Shown: in pieces, positions 1 through 12,600 of the stretch | Layout: every line of letters begins with the position of its first letter | Numbering within the stretch: the first letter of the stretch is position 1 | NCBI GenBank assembly: GCA_029204225.1 | Contig: CM055092.1 | Location: 61,575,779-61,639,778, forward strand | Source of the DNA: Diphasiastrum complanatum | Lineage: Eukaryota > Streptophyta > Lycopodiopsida > Lycopodiales > Lycopodiaceae | Direction of reading: 5' to 3' | DNA: 64,000 bases | Program-made: the position numbers and the translations under genes | The notes under the pieces: generated by a model | Database searches by the model: none | What the model was told of the DNA's origin: nothing | The model's input: only the letters and a program-made list of their open reading frames with translations

Positions 1-511
1 TTCTAATGCAACCAAAGTGATTTAGCCTTAAGCAGGCCTCATTTCACACATGTGACCTCGGATCTACACGATCAATGATTTTAATTGTTAATGCTTGTTG
101 TTGTCAAATTGCCAATCTAGATCAACATTTGTGTGACTAATTTAATCAACTTTGTGGATCTTTCTGAGATCCATTTATGGTCCTAAAGTACAGTACTTTC
201 ACAGTTTGAAGCGTTCACTCACATTTTTTTTTTTTTTTTGTTACTGTCTTGCATAGTGATATTTACATATAAATTGAACACCTTTGTGAACAACATGATC
301 CATTTTATCATTTGAAATATCAACACCACCAAAGCTTCCAAAGAATGATGGCTAGCCAAATGAATATTTTAAATATTGAAATACTAAAGTTGTAGGAGAC
401 ATATGAAAGAGGTAGTAATGAGTTTGCCCTACCCCCATGATTGCCTTATCTACACCAAGTCTGTGCTCAACTAGTTTGGGAATACCAACACCAACAGACC
501 ACATAAACCAA
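1..511. other. AT-rich stretch without recognised gene
   Basis: No coding similarity, RNA gene or repeat boundary is recognised here. There is a short poly-T run near 227-239. Confidence 0.5.
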
Positions 512-529
512 TAGTTCTCTCTAGAGTGT

Positions 530-757
530 CGACCCCCCCTCAAGACACACTTGGTTGGAGTCCTAGCTGTCACCTGCCCCACAACTTGGGCCACCTAACC
601 ATGGCTTTGACACCATGAATTGTTAGGTTTAACTTGGCTGTGATACCATGTTAGAAATCCATAAATCATAATATGGATGGACAGACTAGGATTCGAACCC
701 AGAACCTCCCTCATACCGGATGAGATGCTCTACCACTAAGCTATCCACCCTATTTGA
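530..757 (-). mobile_element. tRNA-related SINE-like or TRIM-like insertion
   Basis: An 18-base direct repeat, TAGTTCTCTCTAGAGTGT, lies at 512-529 and 758-775 and brackets this 228-bp segment like a target-site duplication. On the minus strand the segment starts with a tRNA-like head: a Pol III A-box-like stretch at 733-750 (GCTTAGTGGTAGAGC) and a B-box (GGTTCGAATCC) at 689-699. After the head comes TCTAACA followed by TGGTATCACAGCC (636-648), which resembles an LTR end plus an initiator-Met primer-binding site. The far end is a G-run (CTTGAGGGGGGG) like a polypurine tract. The head and long duplication favour a SINE; the primer site and G-run favour a miniature LTR element. I cannot decide between them. 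Confidence 0.55.
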
Positions 758-775
758 TAGTTCTCTCTAGAGTGT

Positions 776-1031
776 GGATTTGTATAACCATGGGTATTTA
801 GTTATTTAGGCCATCTTAAGTTTGTCTTAAGTTCAGTTGGACCCAATTTTGGTCATGTATTGACTCGTGGGTCCTTAGAGGTCTAATTTGGTTTAGGGGC
901 CCTATCTTGACTTTTGGAGGTGCCCTACATTCAGTAAGTAGGTAGAGTACATATTTGCTTATTGTGTCACATTTTACAGTTTGGATAAGCATTGCTCTCC
1001 ATTGCTCTTGTTGTTTTCTCTCTCTCTCTTG
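776..1031 (+). repeat. Truncated 5' LTR of the copia element
   Basis: This stretch is closely similar to 3909-4170, with point differences and a shorter CT tract. It lacks the terminal TGTTAG part found in the 3' copy. Confidence 0.85.
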
Positions 1032-1032
1032 G

Positions 1033-3779
1033 GCATCTCAACTTTGCAAGTTTGAAGAAACATTTGATATGGTATAAGACATTCCTACTATTGAGCAGCC
1101 GGAAGGGCATGTATGCGAGGGATGCATACAAACATTTTCTAATTGATGGAACTATAAGGGTTGTTGATAAATTTGATGTGGTTCATAGTGATGTTTGTGG
1201 TCCAATGAGGACCGAATCCATTGGAAAGTGCATCTATTTTGTGACTTTTATTGATGACTTTTCCCGTTTTACATGGATCTATCCCATGAAGGCTAAATCG
1301 AAAGTTTTTCAACGTTTCAAAGATTTTCTAACAATGGTGGAAAATCAGTTTGGGCATTCTTTGAAGACCCTACACATCGATCGAGGAAGGGAATACATTA
1401 AGAATACGTTCGGTGCATTTCTTCGAGAAAAGGGAATTCTACATCAAATGACAACTCCCTATATGCCTCAACAAAATGGTATTGTCGAGGGAAAGAATCG
1501 CACACTTATGGAGATGGCTCGTTGCATGCTCAAAGCAAAGGGGCTGCCTCACAAGTTTTGGGCTGAAGCGGTTATAACGGCAGCATACATATACAATCGT
1601 TGTCCTACTAAAGCATTGAAAGTATTAACCTCCTTATGAAGTTTGGTATGAAAAGAAGCCTACAATCTCTCACTTTCGCATTTTTGGTTGTACGGCTTAT
1701 GCTTTTGTTCCGAATAAACTTCGTACAAAGCTTGAGGATAAAGGAGTTAAATGCATTTTTGTTGGTTATAGTAGTGAAAGCAAAGGCTATAGGCTGTTCG
1801 ATTTGAGCACTAACAAGATTATTGTTAGTCGTGATGTGCATTCTGATGAAAAAAATTCATTGGTTGTGGCCCCAACTCATATCTTGAAGGGGGACAGCCT
1901 GCATAGTGTGAATGTTGAAGTTTTTTCAGATTTGGTACCAGCTTCTATTGTTGGAGATAAGGGCAGCAATCAACCAATTTCGACTTGCCTAACACCTCAT
2001 CAAGTTTAGAGCCTAATGTTCATCAAGAATCGCCCGTTGTTGCTCAAAATCAGCCTGCAGGAACTGTTGGACAGCAAGGACCAGTTTTGGAAGATCTTGG
2101 ACAGCCAAGTGCGGTGTCGGAGGATCTTGGACAGCAAATTGTAAGAAGAGACATGGTTGTTGGACAGTCCAAAACAGTCCCACGGTGGCTGTTGTCGACT
2201 TTGCGGGACAGCAAAATAAGTTCATTTTATGATGGAAAGACACGTGGCTCTACAAAATCAGTGGACTACGCTGATTTTTCATATTTTGTCCTTACATCTC
2301 ATGGAGATATTGCGGAAGAACCTGATTTTTATGAGCAGGCCAGGCAAGTAAAATACTGAGAGGTGACTCACTTATGAAGAATCAAATTTGGGTTCTTGTT
2401 GATTTTCCTCATGGGAAGAAGGCAATTGATTCTAAATGGGTATACAAAATCAAGTATAAGGCAGATGGTACCTTTCATATGTACAAGGCAAGGCTCGTTG
2501 CCAAAGGCAATGCTCAACAAAAGGGGATTGATTATGAGGAGACTTTTTTTCCTATTGCTCGGATGACTATCGTGAGAGTAGTAACCTCTTTGGCTGCGAC
2601 AACTTGACATAAAGACAACATTCCTCAATGGTGGTCTCAATGAGGAGGTGTACCTTCAACAACCTGCGGGTTTTTTGGTCGAAGGCCAAGAAAATAAAGT
2701 TTGTCTTCTCAGGAAGGCACTTTATGGACTAAAGCAAGCCCCGAGGATGTGGTATCAAAAGATACATGCCTACTTTTGTGATCGTTGCTTTACTAATAGT
2801 CCTAGCGAATCTACTCTTTATTTCAAGCATACTTCAGACTATATCATCATTATTTTGCTTTATGTTGATGATATTATTATTACGGGATAAATGAGCAGCA
2901 GATTGATGCCGTAATACTTGATCTTGGTATGGTTTTTGAAACCTCAGATTTAGGCCTATTGCACTTTTATCTTGGTCTTGAATTTGTACAAGGGGCTGGA
3001 ATTTTCATCTCTCAAGAACGCTGCATTGGGCAGATTTTGAAGCTGTTCAAGATGGAAGATTGCAAGCCGGTTGCTACACCTATTGAGACAGGCCTGAAAT
3101 TAAGTAGTCAAGGTGATGGTGAACCATTTGATAGTACTTTATATTGTCAAGCTATTGGTTGTCTCATTTACCTATGTAATTCAAGACCGGACATTTTTTA
3201 TAGTGTCTCACTCATGAGTCAATTCATGCATGCCCCGATGACATCACATTCAAAAGCATTGAAGAAGATCTTTCGATATCTTCAAGGAACAAGAAGTCAT
3301 GGACTGGTTTTTTCTGCTTCTGATGATGCATGTTTGGTTGGTTTTAGTGACTTGAATTGAGGTGGAGATCAAGACACTAGACGCTCTACAAGTGGACATT
3401 GCTTTTTTTATGAAAATTCTACAATTTCTTGGTCAAGTAAAAGCAGCCCACTGTTGTTACTTCTTCTAGTGAGGCAGAATATAGAGCGATATTTTCAGCC
3501 ACAATAGAGTGTTTATGGCTGAGAATACTTGTTGACATGAAGTTTGGCGAGCCCTCAGCCACTCTTATCTTGAGTGATAGTCAAAGTGCTATTGCCATTA
3601 CACGGAATCCTGTTTTTCATGTGAGGATGAAACACATCGAGATCCATTATCACTTTGTTCGGGAGAGACTTCATGATGGCGACATTTTACTTGAGTATTG
3701 TCCTATAGAGGATAATATTGCGGACCTCTTCACTAAGAGTTGCCTAGAGTCAAATTTGAAGCTTTATGCAAAGCTTTAA
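1033..3779 (+). pseudogene. Copia pol pseudogene (GAG-pre-integrase, integrase, RT, RNase H)
   Basis: Domains appear in copia order but in several frames. At about 1030-1060 there is a GHLNFASLK remnant of the GAG-pre-integrase domain. The integrase core follows (1170-1620) with HSDVCGPM, a DRGREY second-Asp motif (the usual second Gly is Arg) and NGIVEGKNRTL for the Glu. The connecting region runs in shifted frames to about 2360. RT begins at about 2374 (KAIDSKWVYKIK, ARLVAKG), with LYGLKQAPRMWYQ and the catalytic YVDD at 2861-2872. RNase H ends at 3779 after the tail motif ADLFTK. Stops and frameshifts near 1640, 2360, 2607, 2890 and 3360 rule out a working polyprotein. Confidence 0.9.
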
Positions 3780-3848
3780 ATTTAATACCACGTGTTGGTT
3801 TTATTACGTAATGAAAATTTCAAATTTTGCATTGTCATTTAAAGAGGG

Positions 3849-4260
3849 TGTTAGAAATAAATGACTATGCTAAAGTTAATCCATAGGTTACTTTGACCCA
3901 AAAGGTCGAGATTTGTGTAACCATGGATATTTGGTTATTTAGGTCATCTTAAGTTTGTCTTAAGTTCAGTTGGACCCAATTTTGGTCATGTATTGACTCG
4001 TGGGTCCTTATAGGTCTAATTTGGTTTAGGGGCCCTATCTTGACATTTGGAGGTGCCCTACATCAATAAGCAAGTAGAGTACATATTTGTTTATTGTGTC
4101 ACATTTTACAGTTTGGCTAAGCATTGCTCTCCATTGCTCTTGTTGTTGTTTTCTCTCTCTCTCTCTCTTAGAGTTGGGCGCCCAGCCTCTTCTCTTATTT
4201 TTTGTGGAGATTGATTGATAACTAGATCTTGGTGACTTGACTCTTGCTTTCCTACAATAA
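3849..4260 (+). repeat. 3' LTR of the copia element
   Basis: It starts TGTTAGAAATAAATGAC directly after a polypurine tract and repeats the 5' LTR from about 3909 onward. The right edge is uncertain because the matching 5' copy is cut where the internal deletion begins. Confidence 0.75.
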
Positions 4261-4910
4261 CAAGATATTGTTGGGAGTTTATTGCCTTTAATGGAATAAA
4301 ACTTAAATACCAAGGAACTACAACAACGTTCTTGAAATGGCCATTCAGAGGAAATCCAAAGTAGATGTGAGTGCTCATCTTACTGGTCATATAATAGCTT
4401 GTTAAATTAGTTGGCTTGCCAGCAATCATGTGGAAGAGAACCTAAAGTAGTATAAGGGCACATTTAAAATGAGACAAGTTGATGTGGAACTTTAAAAAAA
4501 TTACCAGAAGTAACTTTGGATGCTAACAAATTTTAGTAATAAAGATTGCTATCTCACCAGTTTTGTGCATTTTGCAATACTGCAACAAACAAACCAAATT
4601 CTGCAAATTCACATTTACTATTAAAAAATTGTCTCACAAAGTTCAACTGTTGACCCCTTCACCAGGGCGTTGAGATATTAGAAAACCACACTATCTAGGC
4701 TACATAAGCCAACACATCTCAAATATGAAGTACATAAGGAACTCACTTCAAAACTCAAAACATTTTTCAAAATGGCCATAACCCCATCTGTTTTAACAAT
4801 GAAAGTGGGTAAACTCAACATGTTAATACAAAAAAAAATTGCAAATGCAGTGAAACAAGCAACCGAAATGAATAATAGACTTTAAAAAGAGTGGTCTCAT
4901 AAAGGATGGC
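4261..4910. other. AT-rich interval without recognised gene
   Basis: I see no coding similarity on either strand. It separates the copia element from a hAT insertion and lies 3' of the DHAR gene. Confidence 0.4.
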
Positions 4911-4918
4911 AAACAAAC

Positions 4919-5647
4919 CTTAGTTGCCCGTTCTGGAACACGTTCCGTTCCGGAATAGGACCAAACAAAAAAAAATTTAAAATATTTTTTTTTTAACAAA
5001 GGAAAAAATTAATCCTTCCTGCCATCAAATCCTCCATTCTCTACCTCGCTCAGCTCTGATTGAATCTACTTGCTTATGAACAGCATTATGCATGTCCGGA
5101 ACAAACCTAGTGATCCTTCATTTAATATGTTTATTCCGTGCTTTGGTGCTGTGCACTGCAAAGAGAAATCAATATTTTTGGAAGAATTTTTACACGTAAC
5201 ATCTTTATTCTGTGCTTTGATGTTGTACGCTACAAAGGGAAATCAGCATTTTTGGATGCAATGGGCACACGCTTCCACTTTTACATGTAATGTGCACGTG
5301 CTTCGTTCTGCAACTGGTCCTCAACATTGATAATCCAACACTGAACACTAAGCAATCGTGAAAAATATTGATTTCTCTTTACAGTGCTCAGTCAAAATTA
5401 TTGAAAAAAATTTAGTCAGATTATCACGACTGTTCGCTTAAACCAGTTCCGATCAGCTTGAATAATTTATATTGATTTCCCTTTCATTCTCTATGGCTTG
5501 CCCATCCCTGGAATGGACCTTAATTTTCCAAAGGTAGCCGCAGCTGTAATAGACGTTAGAACAAAAATAAAACGTTCCGTCTCAGTACGTTCCAGAACGT
5601 ACGGAACGGAATGTTCCAACCCATTTTGCTTGGAACGGGCTTCTAAG
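4919..5647. mobile_element. Non-autonomous hAT element, 729 bp, with 8-bp target duplication
   Basis: The 8-bp repeat AAACAAAC flanks the element at 4911-4918 and 5648-5655. The ends are inverted repeats: CTTAGTTGCCCGTTC on the left and, read inward on the other strand, CTTAGAAGCCCGTTC. Both are followed by clusters of the word CGTTCC/GGAACG in both orientations (4930-4960 and 5570-5640). An 8-bp duplication with short inverted repeats is the hAT signature. No transposase is present. Inside, a unit of about 74 bp is imperfectly repeated (from 5131 and 5205), and 5153-5178 recurs inverted at 5362-5388, so the core can fold back. It sits about 0.6 kb past the DHAR stop and might lie in the 3' untranslated region. 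Confidence 0.85.
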
Positions 5648-6253
5648 AAACAAACCATTCCAAAAGGACTTTGATAGCTCCAAACAAACACTCCACAAGT
5701 TTCTAACTTATCCTTGAATGTTACAAACTCGCTTGAGGTGGCTTGTACACTGCCAGATGCCTCTTGACATTCAAAATATTTCCCAATCACATTCGGATGA
5801 TATATTATGCCTATGCCTGATTCATCATTCAAAGAATCTTCAAAAGCCCAAAACGCTTCAAAAAATTTGAATAGATGACCATCTAGCAACTACATTAAAG
5901 TTCATATCAGTGACAGTCAGTTGGTCAACCAACCAGAGTAAAGTTTTTGATTACCTAACTCTTCTGACTAAAACTAAACTAACTAAGACCCCCAACTTTG
6001 CTGGGACATAATAGCCTTCAAGCCTTGCACTGACCACTCTGACAGATTATCTTCAAAACTACCGATTACCACTTTCGTGGTGCAAACACTGGCTCAAACA
6101 TGATAAATATCAGGACTGGGTCAAAAAAATTGTGTTTGCTCATGCTCAAGGCCCTGGGGCATGTCCAAAAGAAAATTGAATGTTATATCACTGATCTTTG
6201 AGTACAATGGATAGCTCAAAACTCCAGAGCAAAACTGATGATGTGTTTCGCTA
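5648..6253 (-). other. Probable DHAR 3' untranslated or downstream sequence
   Basis: This lies directly downstream of the DHAR stop codon on the minus strand. I see no recognised domain and no clear canonical poly(A) signal. Confidence 0.35.
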
Positions 6254-6349
6254 TCACTGGCCAACGCTGCTAAGGTGTCTTTGCCACCCACGTATCACTA
6301 GATCTTCAGGGGGCTTGGTCTTTGTAAAACTTGGTCGTGTAAATAACTT
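6254..6349 (-). CDS. DHAR: DHAR exon 6 (last)
   Basis: It encodes residues 312-342 and the stop. The acceptor is TAAGCAG before AAG. KLFTRPSF and KTKPPEDLVIRGW match the DHAR C-terminal tail; the final residues after GW differ from common DHARs. Confidence 0.9.
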   Translation of the reverse strand, partial: KLFTRPSFTKTKPPEDLVIRGWQRHLSSVGQ

Positions 6350-6572
6350 CTGCTTAGAATGCAAAAGTACAAATTGGCAAAAAAACAAGCTGCTTATATT
6401 AGCATGAAAACTATCATGGTTGACTTGCTTTGCTTCTCTCAAAAAACCAAAATCGAAATGCAGATTAAGAGAAAAGAATTTTGAGTCTCAGAGGAAGAGC
6501 ATCAAGAAGTAGCAGAACAAATGCCTTATAAAAACAAAATTAACAAGTGATTCAAGGGGCTGATTTTCTCGT

Positions 6573-6619
<47 letters not shown>

Positions 6620-9600
6620 CTTCATGTAAGCCTCCAGATAAACCAAATCTGGAGGCAGAGACCACATTTTGAAATGTTTCAATGCTACATCCATGTGGTA
6701 CAGCTTAGGAGCAAGGTTCATATCAAGCATAGAAGGAAATCTGCCATTCACGAATGGATTCTGAAGAACAGTAAAATCCAACTAGTCAGACAATCAAAGT
6801 TCTCCCAGTTGCGAGAGTATTATCAAAAAAAAAAGAAAAAAGGTGTGCATATCAAAACCACTTGAGCAAAGGTTCATTTTCGCATACTTTGTAAGCGGCA
6901 TCCTCAATTTTAAGATGCTCATTCAAGGCCTGGAGTTCTGCAAGAAGTGCTTGCTCGGAGCCGTCACCAGGATCATTGCTTCTCAAGAACTTCACAAACA
7001 AAGGGAAAATTTTCAGGCCACTGCACGTGCAGGTAACATGTCAGTTTCTGAGAAGATCTGTCAAATCACAGTAAACTTGAAAAAATTCAGGACAGACCCA
7101 CAGTTGTACAAGAAATATGACTATTCAGTGTTCACTGAAGATGTAGAATTGGCAATAAGAAACTTGATGCCATCAATTTTTGTAAGACAAATGACTGCTT
7201 AGAGAAGATGTAAAGATACACACTAAGAAACTTAATTGCCGTCACTGTGAGACAAACATTTAAATTTGCTATGACCTTTTTTTAATATTCAATAGAATGT
7301 AGCATGTGCAACCAGAAAAACCATTTGTGCCAATCTAAGAAAATTAGCAATTTGTTCTTATGCTGAAAACTCCTTAAAGAATCTCCAAAAAGAGTTGGTC
7401 ATCACATGTAAGAGTTTGCCTAAGCAAATATCGTATCAGAAAAGTACATGTTCACGCAGTCTTGTATGCTATTCAGTTACACTTTGTTCTAGTGGCCAGT
7501 GATTAATCACTTCTGGATTAGAAATCTCAAAAGCAAGATGGGGCAAAGGCTTTCGCCTTGTATGCACTGCATTATCCATATTTGAGGACAAGTAGATTAC
7601 TTCTGATGCTTTCCTAGATGCACAAACATGATTTGCAGTAAGCTTCATTTAGGTGGGTAATTTAGCTAGGGCAAGAAAGGAAGCCTAAGATGCAAGCCGT
7701 CCAAAAAGCTTCGTTGTCAAATCACCATATTCGAACTCAAAAAAAAATGTTCCAACCTTCTCAAGAAGAACAACAATTGCTAGAACCTAAACACATGCAA
7801 ACTCCACACTCATATGCTGAGCATCATGGCAAACATGGAAGATCTTTTAGGATAAGTTTGGAATAATTTGCTCCGACAATCACATGGTAAACCAAGTGCA
7901 CTAATAAGGCCGTGAAAGATTCAACCCAAGGGTATGTTTCCTTTAACCTTAACCAAAGAGGTAAGGACGTTTTTACTTAGCCAAAACTCACTTAGAATAG
8001 TGCTAAGAATTTAGAGACTCGTTATCATCCTCATGCCAAGTTCCGATCATGTTCTGCAATGTCAGGTCAACTGAGGAATCTAAATTTGGATCATACGTTT
8101 CCAAGAAGCAAACTAAAAAACAGAAATACCATTAACTGCACTTTCCTAAAAAATTTGGACATTAAGCAACTGCTTATAGTCAAGTCAACATATGCTTACG
8201 TACTAGAGATGTCAGCCTTGAGAGTAGATTAATCAACGATTGTAATAAATGATGGTAAGGTAGATTGGTGACAGGCACTCAAACTGGTTACTGTTGAGCG
8301 CCCAATCTCATGTTGGCCTAGCATTGACTTTAGATCACAGGTTCAAACAGTTTCTTGAATTGATTATGACTCTCTTGGACCTTGCCGGTTGAAGCAAATC
8401 GAATTTTCAAACCTCTCTTTTACAGGGAAAACCTTAAAACATGGACATTTGGGCTAAGGATCTAACAAAACTGCTTTTGTACTTGCCAATGCCTGCCCAT
8501 GTCGACCACTTTTTCTGTAAAGACATCCATCCACTAAGCTTGACCCTGGTATAGCTTTTTCCATCAATAATGATGAAAATCTTATGAGAACATTTTACAC
8601 ATTACAATCCAATATTTCTTAGCACTTTTTGAGAATTTAGCCTACAAAGGGTTCCAAACAAGTTTCAAAGGTACCTATTTTTAGAAACCCTGATGAACTT
8701 TATTATAAATATACATTTATTCAGATTCTAAGATGGATTGTAAAATGGAGACCGAAAATCATGGACTATTTATTTTAAATATAAAGTAACATGACACAAT
8801 AAGGTATCAAGTTATCAACTGTAAATGGCCAACAAAATGTTAGCTTGATCCTGGAGTTGCTTATGCGACTTCAATTGAGCATGACAAAAGACTGCTATGT
8901 GAGAACTCCCCAAGCTCAAAATAGTCTAATTATGTTGATAATAGTTTGTGCTCGGTTTGGCTGCTTTTGTAACCCATCAAGCATAGCGTCGAAATTTGCG
9001 AGTTCTAGCCTTGATACTGATCCTAACAAAATGTCCAATTTTCTATAAGAGTTGTTGCAATCTCAAAATATTTGAATGAAAAGAAAATCAAAAGGATGGG
9101 ATAATATCTCAAACCACACAGCTCCATTGATGACGTGGAAAAGTCTTTAGTCCTCTACAACATGTCTTTAGGCACATTGCCTTCACAACTCACTGGGCAT
9201 TCATAAATGAAGTAATGAACACTCATATTTTATTCAATATGGAAAAAAAAGTGATCCTTCTAAGGTTGAGGGTTCAGGGAACATCCTTATCCAATTAATC
9301 TTCATAGTACCATAGATGCACCGGAACATGTTGAACACGTTCCGCTGCATCTGTGTTCTAGAACGCTTTTTTTCTGTTTTGGTTAAAAAATCAAAAAATC
9401 CATCAAAAAACAGGTTATTTAAACTCAAAATAAGAATAATAAAAATTAAACCAAAAGAATATACAAACACTGGGAACTTAAATTTCCAAACAAAAACACA
9501 AAAAAAAGAGGAGCATTCCGGGGAAACCGCAATAAGATTTCCCGGATCACATTCCAGAACAGAAGGTCCAAATGTGCTTCGTACGTACCCTATCCAAATT

Positions 9601-12600
9601 TCCTCTCTACAAGCCCCAAATTTCATCCATTGGCAAAATATATCCCTTGCTGGTGGTGAGGTGACTTAAATCCATAAATATTTATTTTTATGGTTTAGTA
9701 ACTAGTTGATTAGCTAATACTTTTGACAATTCCCCTAAAAAAAGAATTCAAGGAAAGCAAAAAACTTTCAAGGAAAACTTGAAAAAAAAAATCGATCCAG
9801 GAAACCGTAACCCTGAATCCCAAATCGCGTTCCAGAACATGGTATGCATCTGAGTTTAATGTACTGTTAAAATAAACTGCATTATTTATATTCTACCTAC
9901 ATCAGGCACCTATATCTCATAAGTTCTTTGGACCAGATGCACAAGGGCATGAACAAGGGCATGAACCAGTGTAATTTGACATGTCATTAAAAACCATTAT
10001 CAACTTCCAAAGTCTAAAACTCCAATCATTGTAATTTTAGAGTTTGTCTTTCTGTTTTTCTCCAGTGATTGTTCAAAGTTCAAATGCGAAGACATGCCAT
10101 TACCTTTGATGCATAACATATGACTTTTCTTTGCAATACTAAATACCCCTAGTCAAGCTTCAGGTGTGCAAATATTTCTTCCTGAAGTTCGTGTTCTTTG
10201 GCTTTATATCCAAAAGCAAATAAAGAACCTTTGAAAAATATCTTCTCTGAAAAGTGGAAGTTGATAAAATACAGAATATACACAAAACATCAGACTTTGT
10301 ATAGTTGTTTTCTATATATCTGAACAGTGTAACGAATCTCATTGAACGTTTTCAAATTTTACCACAACAAATATGCATGTGTTACAACTTTTTACCACAA
10401 ATGATCTATGCATACATGGAAGCCTTCTCTGGTGGTGTCCGCATTGTAGGTATAGATATTTTCTTCTCTACCATCTCAGTGATGATATCGGCATCTCCAA
10501 CCCACTTTTGATCAATGAACATGGTTGGAACTTTTCCTTCAGGGTACATCTGCAAAAACCTGAAATACATAGATCAAGAATAATAAGCTCTAGCCAGCAA
10601 TAGTGAACAACTAACATAATAACACATCATTCTGACTTTTGCATCTCCATTTATTACACCTACAATAAATATACAATCTATATAAATAGGATGCCACAAT
10701 CTTGTTCAAACTCAAACGTAAAGAACAAAAGCACAAATACCACGATCAATCAATTCTGTGGGAAAAAGGTTGGAGTGAGGACGAAGGCTTACCTTCCATA
10801 TGATCTCAAAAACATACCAAAGATCCTTAATCGAAAAGTCGTCGTCAATGAAAATCATGCACCCCAAGTTGACAGGCATGAAAAGCAAGGAACTAGCAAG
10901 TTCATACCCCTCACTTCAGAAATGAGGCAGTTAGCCAAGAATCTTATGATTCACAAAAGCAAATTGCACCTGATGACTCAAGGAAGCACAAGACAAGGCT
11001 GACACCATGGGCCCATCTTCCCCACCGACTAAGAAGTCATGAAGCTGTTATTGGGAAACAATTAAGGACGGGGAAATCCAAGAAGAGGGTAAATGCAGTG
11101 ACCAAAGAGTGAAAAGACTCCATTATGCAGAAAACGCACGGGAGCTCGTAGACTTGCTACATGGAAAGGAACCTATTAATTGCAAGTGGGTGTGTATGAT
11201 AACAAGTTTCGGGCAGATGGAACTATAGACAAGTGTAAGGCAAGGTACGTTGTCAACGGGTTTACTCAACAAGAAGGGCTAGACTGTGATGAGATATCCG
11301 CTCAAAGATGACTTCCGTCAGAACCAATTGTCAAATATTTTGATTGGGATACCCAACAAATGGACATCAAGGATGCCTTCCTTAATGGGCATTTGAGTGG
11401 CTTAATATATCCACAGAGGCTTAATACACGGCAACTTTAAGGGCTGCATGTGAGGCTATATAGTTGAAGTGAATACTTGATGATCTGTAGATCAGTCAAG
11501 TGGGTTCTACCATCTTGTATCGTGATAGCCGGAGTTGTATTTAGATGGCAAAGAATCCAATATATCACAAAGGACAAAGCAAAATTTGAAAAGTTGAGGC
11601 AATTGTTAGGTGGCTGAAATAGCCATTAAGAAGCGATGCTAGAATATAATCTATGCTTCACCCCTAACGACAAGGTAACTTATACAATGGAAGTTGTAGA
11701 GATGTAATGGGATGTAAATACGTTGTAGGCCCCCTTCTTGGAACTTTAGCTAGTAAGTGCAAGTGGGCCCAAGTGGCCTCTAAACTCAAGTTACTGGAAA
11801 TGCCTCATCTTATCCATGCATGTACTCTAAGGAGCTAGCCTCCATGATGATCGCTCTCATGGGAACGAGCCTACGCGTAACAACTAACTTCATCTCCTTG
11901 ATGCTAGATTGCTTGGATCTTGGGTTGAGGGTAGGCTAGGAAATAAACCCACTACAGCACTTTGTGTGTTCCTAGTCTAGTCTACCCGATGTTCGATCCC
12001 GTCTATTACATGATGCTCATTATTCTCGTGTTGGCGGTCATTCAGGTTATCAGAAGCCTTTTGCTTGTCTGAAACCTTGCTTTTATTGGCCACGCATGAA
12101 ACTTGAATTACTAGCTCTTATACAGCAGCACAGAAATAAGTATTCACAAATTAAGCCTTCTGGTCTTCTTCAGCATTGGCCGATTCCACATCGCCAGTGG
12201 ACTTATATTTCTATGGAGTTTACTTTAGGCTTACCACGCACACAACGTGGCCTTGATACTTGTCTTGTTGTCGTGGATCGTTTCTCTAAACAATCTATTT
12301 CATTCACGTTTGTGCTACCATTACTGCAGAACAGTGCACTCGTATCTTTTTATCTGACATTTTTCGATTACATGCTCTCCCTAGTTCTATTCTTACAGAC
12401 CATAGTTGCACGAATCGCGGTTCAAACCTCAAACCACGGTTCGAATCATTTGAAGCCAGTTCGAACCAGATTTTTAAAATAAAAATAAATAATTATAAAA
12501 AAAAACCAAAAAAAAAAAACATTTTGAAAAAAAAAATTCTATTCGAACCATTTTCTGGTTTGAACCAGCCTGGCCAGTTTGAATTGGTTCAAACCGGTCG

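Larger units (their letters stand above)
776..4260 (+). mobile_element. Ty1/copia retrotransposon, internally deleted and decayed
   Basis: A truncated 5' LTR (776 to about 1031) matches the 3' LTR, which starts at 3849 with TGTTAGAAAT just after the purine tract AAAGAGGG. The shared stretch runs from GATTTGTRTAACCATGG to the CT-rich tail. The first part of the 5' LTR is missing, the tRNA-related insertion lying at its broken edge. The gag and protease genes are also missing: the 5' LTR runs directly into the GAG-pre-integrase region. The 3' LTR end is not fixed; similarity to the 5' copy stops near 4170, and the true end may be near 4260. The element lies downstream of DHAR on the opposite strand. 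Confidence 0.88.

Noticed and set aside
352-594. 80-codon minus-strand frame
   Set aside because: It runs across the start of the tRNA-related insertion and shows no domain; a chance frame.
733-750. Functional tRNA gene
   Set aside because: The A and B boxes are present, but the acceptor and anticodon stems do not pair convincingly, and the segment is inside a mobile insertion.
5491-5889. 132-codon minus-strand frame downstream of DHAR
   Set aside because: It reaches into the right end of the hAT insertion at 4919-5647, so it is unlikely to be a conserved gene; no domain recognised.
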